A stretch of 64,000 nucleotides of DNA from Cannabis sativa (lineage: Eukaryota > Streptophyta > Magnoliopsida > Rosales > Cannabaceae), in the NCBI RefSeq assembly GCF_029168945.1, contig NC_083602.1, positions 69,522,600 through 69,586,599 of the forward strand. Reading direction: 5' to 3'. A program made the position numbers and the translations under genes. Under the pieces are notes generated by a model. That model saw only the letters and a list, made by a program, of their open reading frames with translations, was not told the origin of the DNA and ran no database searches. Positions 37,695 through 48,576 of the stretch are shown one piece after another. Every line of letters begins with the position of its first letter. The first letter of the stretch is position 1.

Positions 37695-39943
37695 CCCTGA
37701 AAGATGAAGTTGAAAAGCTGGGCAACAACAACTTCATAATTGAAGCTTTTTACCCGGCATGGGTAGCGAACCCCGTACTCGTGCCCAAGCCGAACAAGAA
37801 ATGTCGAGTCTGTATTGATTTCACAGACCTCAACAAAGCATGCCCTAAAGACTGTTTCCCACTTCCAAGAATCGATCAGCTCGTCGATGCAACAGCCGGG
37901 CACGAAATATTAAGCTTCATGGATGCTTATTTGGGCTACAATCAAATCAAAATGCATCCGCCAGACCAAGAGCATATAAGTTTCTGGACAGACATGGGTC
38001 TCTACTGCTACAAAGTCATGCCGTTTGGTCTTAAAAATGCCGGAGCCACATACCAAAGATTGGTCAACAAGATGTTTAAAGACCAGATCGGCAAAAATAT
38101 AAAAGTGTACGTGGATGACATGCTCGTCAAATCCAGAAAGGTTGGGGGCACATAGACGACCTAGACGAATGTTTCAAAGTCCTCAGGAAATACAACATGA
38201 AACTAAATCCCTTAAAATGCTCCTTTGGATGAGTCAGCTCGGGAAAGTTTCTAGGCTTCATCGTCAATGCCTGAGGAATTGAAGCCAATCCAGAAAAAAT
38301 CCAAGCCCTCCTGGAGATGAACTCGCCAATAAAAACAAAAGAGGTGCAAAGCCTAACTGGTCGAATCGCTGCACTTAGCTGATTCGTGTCAAAATCAACG
38401 GATAAATGTGTTCCATTCTTCAACATCCTGCGAGGAAACAAAAAGTTTGAGTGGACAGAAGAATGTGAAAGAGCTTTTCAAGATCTAAAGGCACAGCTCG
38501 CAAAACCTCCCATGCTTTCTAAACCTCAGGACGGTGAGGAGCTGGGGATATACCTAGCGGTTACGGAGCATGCCGTGAGTGCCGTGCTGATCAGAGAAGA
38601 GAACAGCGTACAACACCCAGTCTATTACATCAGTAAAAGACTCGTCGAGGCCGAAGGCCGATATCCGTTGATTGAAAAGCTCGCCTACTGCCTTATTCTA
38701 GCAACAAGGAGGCTAAGGCCTTATTTTCAAGCTCATCCTGTTCAGGTGTATACCGACGAACCACTACAACAAATACTGCAAAAGCCAGATGCCTCTGGAC
38801 GGTTACTCAAGTGGGCAGTAGAATTGGGTAAGTACGAAATCAACTTCCAACCCCGAACAACTATTAAAGGCCAAGCCTTGGCCGACTTTATGGTAGAATG
38901 CACAGGTAAAAAAGAAACCATACCAAAAAGCAATCTCGAGCCAGTACCACAACGAAGTAATATTGAAGACAATCCGACCTGGAAACTACATGTGGATGGG
39001 TCGGCAACAAATCAATTATCTGGTACAAGAATTGCCCTAGTCACGCCTAGGGGCAACACCTGCACGCTGCACTCAAGTTTGGATTCAAGGCCTCTAACAA
39101 TGAAGTCGAATACGAGGCCCTAATCGCTGGACTTAAGCTAGCCAAGGAAATGAAGGCCGAACACATTGAGATCTGCAGTGATTCACAACTTGTGGTAAAT
39201 CATCTACCGGTGAATACGAGGCTCAGGGAGAAAAAATGATAGCATATCTGAGCAAAATACATGACCTGCTCGCACAATTCAAAAGCTACGGTCTCAAACA
39301 AATTCCAAGAGAAGAAAATACAACTGTAGACGCGCTGGCTCGATTGGCAAGCAGCAATGTAAGTGACAAGGCAAACTTGGTCCCTATCCAGTTCCTTGAA
39401 GAGTCTAGCATCACTGGCACGAAAGAAATCGAAATGATCGACGCATCCTCAAACTGGATGACGCCAATAGCGACCTACCTCAATTCTGGGGAACTCCCAG
39501 ATAACCGAAATGAAGCTCAAAAAATGAGAAGAAAGGCGACACAGTACATCATAGTGGAAGGGGTCATGTACAGAAGAGAATTCTCGATGCCATTACTCAG
39601 ATGTGTCACACAAGATGAAGTTGCACGACTTCTATTTAAAATTCACGACAGATTCTGTGGAAATCATGCAGCCAGACAGAGCTTATCAAAGAAAATTCTA
39701 AGGCAAGGCTACTTCTGGCCAACGATGATTGAAGATTCGAGAGCCTATGTTAAGAAGTGCGACAAGTGCCAGAGATTTTCAAAGATACCAAGAGCTCCGC
39801 CCAACGAGCTGACACAGATGCAAAGTCCGTGGCCCTTTGCCATTTGGGGAATTGACCTAATCGGGAAATTACCTAAAGGTAAAGGCGGAGTGCAGTACGC
39901 AGTGGAAGCAGTCGACTACTTTACTAAGTGGACTGAAGCTGAT
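37695..39943 (+). pseudogene. Tat-type gypsy pol: RT, two RNase H domains, partial integrase
   Basis: Continues the Tat frame after the Tekay insertion. RT has CRVCIDFTDLNKACPKDCFP, MPFGLKNAGATYQRLV and the catalytic VYVDDML at 38105-38125. The first RNase H follows (YYISKRLVEAEGRYPLIEK, VYTDEPLQQ; ~38540-38900). A second RNase H-like domain follows (WKLHVDGSA..., ~38980-39350), typical of the Tat lineage. The integrase zinc-binding domain (H-X3-H...CDKC, ~39640-39780) and the start of its core (GIDLIGKLP) come last, and then the sequence stops matching after FTKWTEA at ~39943. Stops at ~38154, 38232 and 38380 and frameshifts disable it. The 3' LTR is gone. Confidence 0.88.
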
Positions 39944-39954
39944 CGATGGTTTAA

Positions 39955-42900
39955 GCCAGCTTGAAATTGATGATGAGCAAGTTGTGTAGGCTGATTTAGA
40001 GGCTGTTGGTAAAATCAATATAAGTGTAGTTTATATTCTTTGTTGGTAAAAATATGTTTTATTTTAGTTGCTTGACAGTTTTGTGTTTGTTTTGCAACTT
40101 TTGTTTTTTCTGATTTTCAAATTTTATTTTTCAGGTTCCAGAATCCAATCCAAGTGTTGCTGTTGAAAAGGCAGCTGCCATTCCTTCTGATGAAGAAGCT
40201 GATGACACTTTTACTTATACTCCTCTTTTGGATAACAGAAAGCGTGCACCGGCATTGAAATCACATTTTGTTGATTTTGGGTCAGCTGATGTGAGAAGCA
40301 CTCCAATGGAGGTAATGTCATCAGGTTCTCAATCTGGAGGAGATGAGAGAGATTTTAAGATGGTTACTTATGTGAAGGACCTTTACACTCTTAACGATAC
40401 ATGTACATATCCCGTCTTTCTTGAATTTGAGGCAAAGTTTGATGCTTGGATTGGCAAAGGTTTGCTAAAACATCCTAGGTGATTATTTTTTTTATTCTGT
40501 TTTGTATTTTTTATTTGTTTGAATTCTGTTTTTATTTTTGCAATTATTGGAATTCAATATTATTTTTTTGTTGTTTTAGGGCTTACAATTGTTATGAGGA
40601 TGTTGCAAAGAAATTTTCCCCTGGGTTTAGATTAAGTGTTGATTATGTTGAAGATAAAACCTGATTTTATCATTTGGCTTGCTGTGACATGTTTATCAAT
40701 GACTCGATAAAATTTCTTTTTTCTTTTAAAACTTTTTATAGTTGTTTTATCATTGTTTTTTATTTTAGTTACTGTTATTAAGTTTTTAAAATATTTTTAA
40801 AATATTTATTTTGTGTTTCTTTGTTGTTTTGTTTCAGCATATGAACACTATCTTTTATTACCTTAGGAAAAAAGGAAATATTCTTCTACTGTTACACTAA
40901 ATTTCGCAACAACTGACTGCCTTTTCGATGATTCCATTCAATCGTCATACCCCAAGTTCTACAAAGCCAATGTTGGGTTTTGTGTCCTAAATAAAATTCA
41001 TTTCAATATAATCAGATTTACTCATTAATAAAGATCAGGAATCATTTTATGTTGCATGGTTCACATGATTTATTTCATGATTATATTTAATGTATAAATT
41101 CTATTAAGTCCAAAACATATGTATTTGTTCATGATTATAGTGTTGTCAACACAGTGGAATATAATCATGATTATATGTTCAAAAGTTTAATTCCCTGATT
41201 TGTCAGTTCATTGGATTTAGACTGGCATGATAATCAGCGATAGGTATACTTACACCTTAGATAAGTGTTATGTCCTTTCCAGGGCACTGGCAAAGTTTAC
41301 CAGTATCGGATGTATGGAGTATAAATTGGAAGGGACCGATATTGAACTTGGAATAGATATGATAAATTTACCGTAATATTTATTCTATTCAATATCAGCT
41401 AGTTGATCCTAGATCAAATTATCTTAATCCTGACATGATTAGGTTCGATCTCAAGAGTGTTATTCGTGTTCTTTGATTTGTTAGTTAAGCCTACTTTTTG
41501 GTCAGGGTGATACGTACATTTTGGGAACACGATAGTAAATTGAGTGGGAGCGCTAAACATAGATATGGAATCTATAGCTTCTATATGTATTTAGAAGTGA
41601 AACGATGATTTCCTTCAAGCTTGGCTGAATAGAGATAAATGATTGAGATCTCATTTTAGTGATTATATTAGTTCACTAAAATATCATTTATAGGTGGTCA
41701 AGTGTTTTAAGGATAAAATACATTGAAAGGGTGAAATAGTAATTTTATCCCTATGCAATGTAGATCATCTATAGAGGATCATTGATTATTGGGATTATAA
41801 CAATGGATAATTAATAGCGTATCTATATCGTGGAACATATAGATTGTTTTATGTAACTGAGAGTGCAATTCCAAGTTCTGTGGTGGATGCAATGAGGAAT
41901 TAATAAGTTAGTGAATTTACTTGGTAAATTCTAGATCTGCTTATTGGAAGCTCGGTTATATAGGCCCATGGTCCCCATACTAGTTGAGACAAACTGCTTG
42001 TAAGACTCAGTTAATTGATTTTAATTAATCAATTATAATTCTAAATTTAGACTACGTCTAGTTTATGAATCTTCACTAAGCAAGGACTTAAATGTGAAGA
42101 AAAGAGATTCTAGGGTTTATTTATTAATTAAGAGACTTTATTAAGTCTAATTAATAAATATGTTAAATGAAAATTTTATTTGATAATTAATTTTAATTAT
42201 TAAATAAATAAGTTTGGCATTTAAGTGGTTATAATTGGAAAAATGGCATTTTTTGAGAAAATAAGGAAAAATTGTTAAAAGTGGCAAAATTTTAAGTGGG
42301 GGCCCACATATCCATGGCCAGTAACTTGTAAGTATTTTCTATTGTTTTAATGCCTAATAAATCCTAATCTAAACCTAGGTGGTTGCCTATAAATGGATAG
42401 TGATGGCTCACACTTAAAGATGATGAAAATTCACCTTCAGTCAAATTTTCCTGAGCCTTCACTTCTATTAATTTCGAACCAGCCCTTCTCTTTCTCTCTT
42501 CATATTTTCATACCTTGAGTGATAGAGTGAGTGCCCACACACATCAAGTTGGTCTTCAATCATAGTATGTAAGACTGTGAAGAATCCAAACACAAGGAAG
42601 GAGTTTCGGGCTCAGATCTTGGTGATACTCTGCTACATAAAGGATACAAGGGTTAGAGATCTGAGTGGAAGGAGTCATTTAATTCCGTTGCACCCACTGT
42701 AAGGTTTCTCATAACTTTTATGTGTTTAAATTATATTGTTTTAGAAATTCATATTAGGATGTTAAAAACATACATGGTAGTAAATCTAGATCCTGGTAAA
42801 ATAATTCCAACAGCTAAGGCAATGAAAACAAAGATGTCTCACATACATGCTGCTCACCCAATAGCGCATTATATAAAAGGATTGCGAATTCCGTGTTCTA

Positions 42901-43477
42901 AGCCTTGGTATGAAGCCGATCATGTCCTACTCATCATAAATCTTAGGAAGGAAAGTCATTGGGTTTTTGGCCATCTTGATTTGAATGAGGGGATTATATT
43001 TCTTTATAATTCTTTGAGGACTGCCAAAATGAATTTTGCAACTAGGAATGCAATGAAGGCTTATTCTGTTTTACACCCTTTGTTTTTTGATCTGCTTGGA
43101 TTTTGGAAGAATAGGTCTCATGTTTCTGATTTAGGTTCTGACCCTAAAGCTCCTCTAAGAATTGTGGAGATTGCTGGTCTTCCATCTCAGCAGAAAAAGT
43201 GAGTTGTTGTTTTTAAGTTTATTTTATGTTGTATAATAGTTGTTTAACTGTTTTGTTTTTCTTTCTGGGTAATAGTGATTGCAGAGCATTTGTGGCTGCA
43301 TTTGCCGAGTTCTTCATCCATGGGAAAGATGTTCCTAGTGATTTTGACATTGAAGTTTATCGTACTCGACTTGCTGCCCTCTTTTTCTCGTACGGTCAAA
43401 GGAAAAATGATGAAAGTATTGATAGCGAGGATGAGAAGCAAAGCAAGTCTTCCAAGGCTTCTAAATTGAAAAAGTAG
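39955..43477 (+). pseudogene. transposon-borne Ulp1/C48 cysteine protease gene, broken
   Basis: Exons visible: ~39955-40008; 40135-40478 (VPESNPSVAVEK... to LLKHPR); ~40580-40710 (AYNCYEDVAKKFSPGF...); ~40839-40970; then, after solo LTR 6, ~42813-43200 and ~43278-43477. The last two form the peptidase C48 core: His in ESHWVFGHLDL, the following Asp, and the nucleophile Cys in SDCRAFVAAFAEFF, where the usual DCG is DCR. Ulp1-like proteases cut SUMO-type modifiers; such genes are known cargo of plant MULEs. Disruptions include TAG in the first exon, TGA in the third (KT*FYH), a frameshift before LTR 6, LTR 6 itself, and the Tat insertion upstream. Confidence 0.8.
40971..42812 (+). mobile_element. 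solo LTR 6 in Ulp1 pseudogene
   Basis: Forward-orientation LTR of the 1.9-kb family, 1842 bp, TGTTGGGTTTTGTGTCC to AATTCCAACA. It is flanked by GCCAA (40966-40970) and GCTAA (42813-42817), a 5-bp duplication with one mutation. It interrupts the protease coding region between a YYLRKKG-containing exon and the catalytic core. Confidence 0.92.
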
Positions 43478-44013
43478 GGTCAATTTTTAGGGAAACTTTA
43501 TTGGTCTTGGTTGATTTTCATTTCAGGCAATTTTTAGTTTTTTATGTTTATAGGTACCATATTCATTTTATATTCTGGAACTGGTTATAAACTTTAATAG
43601 CAACAGTGTTATGATTTTACATTTAATTATGTTTGTTTTTTTAAGTCGTCCAATTATAGATAAACTATTATGCAACTGTATACAAACTATTTTTAGTATT
43701 CAACATACTTGTTATTTAATTTCTGACATCTTATCTCAATATATTCCTTACTGTTATGCAACTTTTTCCTTCTCCTTATTATACAACTTATAAAAAATCA
43801 TATCTGACTTTTAAAAAATATTTCTATTGAAATTCTTTTTGTAATAAATCCTTAATAAGTGTCAAAACTGTCCTGAAACTATTATGCAACTACTAGCAAA
43901 CTATTTAAACTTTGCCAATTAGTAGCAATCTATCAAATATAACATTTCATCCTGTGTAAATTCTCATAGAGACTTAAACAATTCAAATAATTATGTTGTA
44001 TCTATTTTATTGC

Positions 44014-46393
44014 TTGATTGTTGCATGTCTTTTGGTTGTGACCGTGTTGACCACATTTGCTGCACCTGTTCTATTTTTTTGTATCCCAATCAGCTATAAA
44101 TCTTCTTTTCCTTGGTCTTCCAGATCTTATTTTCTGGTTTGGTGGCAGAACAAGGATTTCTTTTATATTCTGTGGTACATCCCATGTTGTGATTGTGTAC
44201 CAGATATGTTGGGCCGCTATATGTTTCAAGCTATGTTCTTGTCATGTAATAATTTGAACAGTAGTTGTAAACATTCAAGTTCATCTCTTTTATCACAGCA
44301 AGCGCATGAGCACACGGTAATTTGTCAATTTGGAATCTGTTGCAACAACATGTTTTCTCCTTTAGATTGATCACCCATGATGTTGTTAGTTCTACCACTT
44401 CGAACATGCTCTCGTTTATTGGCTTTACCTGCAAATTAGGTCGATATAATCAATCGTCAAATAGTACAGAAAATTGAAAAACAACTATTAGGAAACTGTA
44501 ATGCAACTTAAAGTTTAAAGAGATTTTACATTTTCTGTCAATGAGTCCACAAAGTTTTTGACTAGCTTCTTCTCTGCTGTAGGTGTTAAAAATGTTGTGG
44601 TTTTCTGTGCTTTTTTCCTGTTTGTGTATGTCCATTGTTGTATCAAAGCTCTCAATGACTCCATTAGTGTTGTGATTAGTAGTTCTCTAGCTGCTAAGTT
44701 TGTTGCATTTAGAGATTCAGCAATGTTAGAAGTCATAGTTGAATACCTGTTGTGTTTGCTGTGGTATCTTGACCATTTATGGTATCCAACTTGTTGTAAA
44801 TATGGTCTAACACGAATGTCCAAGTTGTCCAGCTCGCTCATATGGTATTCAAATTTCTTCTTTGTGTATGCTCTTGCTGCAGAGAATGGTTTATCGAGCT
44901 TGCTTGCATTCTTCTTGAAGGTTGCTTAACAGGTGGTATACACAATAGCCATGCGTTATTTCTAGAAATACTTGAGCATCTGCCTTAATTATGCTCTCAT
45001 GTCTGTCTGAGATCAGGCACTGTTCCTCTCTTATCCCATATGTTTCCATTAGTTTTGTGAAAAACCATTGCCATGAGTTGTTGTTCTCTAAATCCACAAC
45101 AGAAAAAGCTAGGGGAAAAATGTGTTCGTTTTCATCTTGGGTACAAGCAGAGAGTAATGTACCTCCATATGTTGATTTAAAGAAAGTTCCATCAACAACT
45201 ATTATAGGTTTGCACTTCTTCCATCCTTTTATTGAAGCATCTAGTGCCACAAACAAGTACTTGAAGCTGTTGTCTTCCTCTGTTTGCATGTGTACAATAG
45301 TTCTGGGATTAGTTTTCTGCAGCATGTGCAAAAAACTTGGCAGCAGCTTGTAAGATTCGTTTGCTTTTCCTCGTAATTCTTCTTGCGCGTGCTCTTTGCT
45401 TCTCCATGCTTTCATGTAGTTCATTCTCACCCCATACTTATGTTTCATTTCTCCTCTGATGTCTTGTGGCGTTTGAGTTATTTTTATGTTGGTAAATCGT
45501 GGCTTGATGTAGTTTCCAATCAACTTCGTTGTAGCTTGTCTTTTGTCTGCAAATCTTATGTTTAGATCACAAGTGTGTATCACCTTTCTGTCATACTTTC
45601 GCATTATGAATGACTTCGTTGGTCCGTTTCTAAATGCCGTTAGTGCCCACTTGCATTTTGGATCCAAGCAACCAATTTTGTATATTCTTGCGCAAGACTT
45701 TTTCACTTTGAATTGAAAGTTATTTCTAATTGCATAGAAACCAACCACACTTTGGAGTGTTTCTTTGTCCTTGTATATTTGTGCTTCTTCTATTTCAAGA
45801 TGTTGCGGATCTGTGATTAGTAGTTCGTCATAATTTGTGAGTTTTGACTCCCTATTTTTGTTGTTTTCCAGTTGCTCAACCATTTCCTCTGCCACAAGTT
45901 TTGCATAGTCCATGAAGTCAAAATTTTCTCCCCCATCTTCCAGTATTGTATCTTCAATTGTATGTTGTTGATTTGTTGAGTTTTCTGTTGTTGCTGCATT
46001 GTATTCTATCGTTTCAAATGCGTTTTTCTGTGCAACTAATGCGTTACTATTTTCCAAGAAGGATGAATTGATGGTTGTTGGTGGGTTGTTAATGACATTC
46101 ACACACAATGGATATGTTGTAAAGTCGAACTCCTTCAGTTTTAGTTGTATGTAGAAGTGCAGGCTTTGATAATCCTTTATCCTCAATGGTTGGTATCCTT
46201 CTTTCACTTGGTATTTCAGTTGTAGAACAGTGTTTTCTTGGTTGCATTCCAGGACCTCTTTCAACTTCCGTTGTAATTCTTCATACTTACAATTGATTGA
46301 AATGTAATGTCCACTAGCTTCATAATTTTCATAATTCATTCGATCATCAAATTGTCCATTGCAAAAGACTAGGAATGGAATGTCTTCTTTTTC
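44014..46393 (-). pseudogene. MuDR/MULE transposase, one frameshift plus C-terminal damage
   Basis: The main exon starts after a splice acceptor at 46394 (CACAG|GAAAAAG) and reads PFLVFCNGQFDDRMNYENYEAS, the usual MULE transposase N-terminus, so a first exon lies further right. The MuDR DNA-binding region follows (FKVKKSCARIYKIGCLDPKCKWAL), then the MULE catalytic domain with Asp in VVDGTFFKSTYGG and in ISDRHESIIKA. A 1-bp frameshift near 44920 changes frame (MSELDNLDIRVRPYL... continues). Intron 44429-44529 precedes the SWIM finger (CCCNRFQIDKLPCAHAL); a CCHC knuckle (CSKCGQHGHNQKTC, 44014-44072) sits in another frame. It would cut and paste MULEs in the nucleus. It converges on the Ulp1 gene. 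Confidence 0.88.
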
Positions 46394-46399
46394 CTGTGA

Positions 46400-48000
46400 T
46401 TTTGAAATTATTATTAGTGTAAGGCAATAATTTTGAAACTATTTTGATTCTGTTATTGCTAATGTTAGTAATGTATCCGAACATTTTTTACACTGATTTT
46501 TGTAACAAAAAAAATTTATATTTATGAAATAGAATAGAAACTTACTTCTATTTCCTTTCATCTGTTCAAGTCTTGTATTTCCAGTTCTGAACCCTGTTTT
46601 TGTCATTTTTTATTTTATTAATGTTATGAAACTATGAAAAACAGCAATGCAACTATTACAAAACGTTTTAAATTTATTACACAATCTAACCATTTGTCCA
46701 AGTGTTTTCTCTTTTCCCTCTGTCCAAAATAAATTCCTGCAATATTGAATAAAACTATTATGAAATGATGATGCAACTATAAATTAACTTGAAAAAATAT
46801 GGAACGTAACTCCAATTAACATAATTGTTACTTGATTTTATTTTGAAATCATAAAAAAATGACTATGCAACTGAATATAACTTATATGTATTGGTTATAC
46901 CTGATTTGGATTGATTAGGAGCTCCTGATCTTTTCGTTATTTCAGGTCAATTGTTACCAATTGCGAACCCTGTGCTTTTCATCAGTTTTATTTGAATCAG
47001 ATCTTTTTTCCAACTATTATAAAACTAATATGCAACTATTTGCATAAAACTTACCATGTATAACTGTTATTTGTTGGTACCCGTCAACTGAAATTTCTGC
47101 ATAATATATAAACTATCATAAAACGATAATGCAACTATAAGGCAACCAAAACAAAAAATAAACATATTTATACGTAACATGTTGTCCCTTAATTCGAATT
47201 TGCTCTTCTTTTTATGTTTTTAAAAAAATGAATTCTACATTGGAAACCAGTAATCAACCAAAATGCAACTGTATATAACGTAGATATATTATTCATGAGG
47301 TTTTTTTTTTTTTTTTTAAAAAATTTTCACATCATACCTTGTTTTTGATTCGAGGGGAGCTCCAGATCTGTTTGTTACAGATCTACATTGCATGAATCTG
47401 GATTTCGATATTAGGGGGAGTTGTTTTGAATGAGTAAAACCGAAAACAAATGTGTAATTTTAATTTCTTCCCAGTTGTTCTGGTTTTTTTTTTTTTTTCG
47501 TAATTTTCTGTTTAGATCATTGCAGGTTTTCTTTTCCAGTTGATTTCGCCAGAATTAATGGTTGTATTTCACTCGTTTTAGTTTCATTCTGGTTGTGTTG
47601 CTGATTTGAATGATGGATGTATGTTCATCTTCATCGTTCGTTCCGTGCGGCTAAAGGTTTAGAGTATGTGATATTTTTGTAAATATTTGGGTGTGGACTA
47701 AATGTTTAATGGGCCAGCCCATAGTATATTTGTAATTTTTTTCCTTTTTTGTATTTTCCTATTTTTTTCCTTCATTTTTCTCTAAAATAACTTAATTAAG
47801 TTAATAATTAATTAACAAATTTTAAATTAATTTTATTAATTGTTGATAAATTTCAGTATACATATTAATTTTTAATAAATTAGAGTATTTTTTTTTTTGA
47901 GAAAAATAAATTAGAGTATCTAAAATCATATTTTACCATATATTTTCATACATTTATTTATTTTAAATGAAAATAAGAAGATTATTTATGCTATATTTTT
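46400..48000 (-). mobile_element. transposase 5' region and MULE right end (boundary unknown)
   Basis: Gene-free, AT-rich. Holds transposase leader or introns on the - strand and six more ATGCAACT cores (46647, 46771, 46865, 47030, 47129, 47273). A T-tract lies at ~47300-47318. The element end is likely before ~47.8 kb, where sequence leading into the JMJ24 5' UTR begins, but no terminal inverted repeat matching 20.6-21.3 kb was recognised. Confidence 0.45.
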
Positions 48001-48039
48001 GTTGGAGAGGAGATTAAGTTTTACCCTAAACTGTTAATG

Positions 48040-48576
48040 TTTTAAAATTCAGTTCCCATTTATTTTTCTCTTTCATTCTCGCCAAATTCATCATCGGGCA
48101 GTGCTTCTCCGGCGAAACTACGGTTTCATTAACAAATTCACCGTAAAACCCAATTATCTCTGCCAAAGCTCCAGCTGGGCACTCCGGCCAACTCTCTTGG
48201 CCGGTTCTTAACATTTCATCGCGACCAGGTACCTTCTATTAGTTAATTTTATATTTTCATAATTAGGATTTTAGGGATACATTTGTTTTAACTATATAGA
48301 AAACCAAAAAACAGAACTGAAATATCTGAATGAGTTTTTCTTTTTTAATTGAACTTTATGTAAATTTAGTTTCTTTTCGTACTGGGTTGGTTGAAAATTA
48401 ACTGAGAGATTCATATGAAAATTATCTTTTAAATAATCTTGGGCACTTTGAACCTTATTATGTGTCATTCATAGCTTAAATTGTGTTTGTTTTTAGTTAA
48501 ACGACTTATTTGAAGTCTGGTTTTAGCAGCAGCACAAGATTCTGCATAATACAGAACTGTTGCTGATCATTTTGTG
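48040..48576 (+). other. JMJ24 5' UTR with leader intron (predicted)
   Basis: A C/T-rich non-coding leader (~48040-48228) ends at GACCAG|GTACC, a good splice donor. Acceptor candidates lie at 48496 (TTTTTAG) or 48530, before the start codon at 48577. This predicts a 5' UTR intron of about 270-300 bp. A short - strand ORF here is a shadow. Confidence 0.5.

Larger units (their letters stand above)
39944..43990 (+). mobile_element. MULE right arm, Ulp1 gene half
   Basis: Sequence resumes at the broken Tat integrase with an exon-like stretch (SQLEIDDEQVV...) and carries the Ulp1-type pseudogene to 43477, interrupted by solo LTR 6. About 43490-43990 is a gene-free AT-rich spacer between the two convergent MULE genes. 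It holds three copies of the ATGCAACT core (43670, 43756, 43886). Confidence 0.7.

Noticed and set aside
20900..47700. Terminal inverted repeats of the MULE
   Set aside because: I compared the sequence around 20.9-21.1 kb with the reverse complement of 47.6-47.95 kb and saw only generic AT-rich resemblance. No convincing repeat or 9-bp duplication.
48026..48214. Minus-strand ORF opposite the JMJ24 leader
   Set aside because: It overlaps the predicted 5' UTR on the other strand and has no domain or independent promoter evidence.
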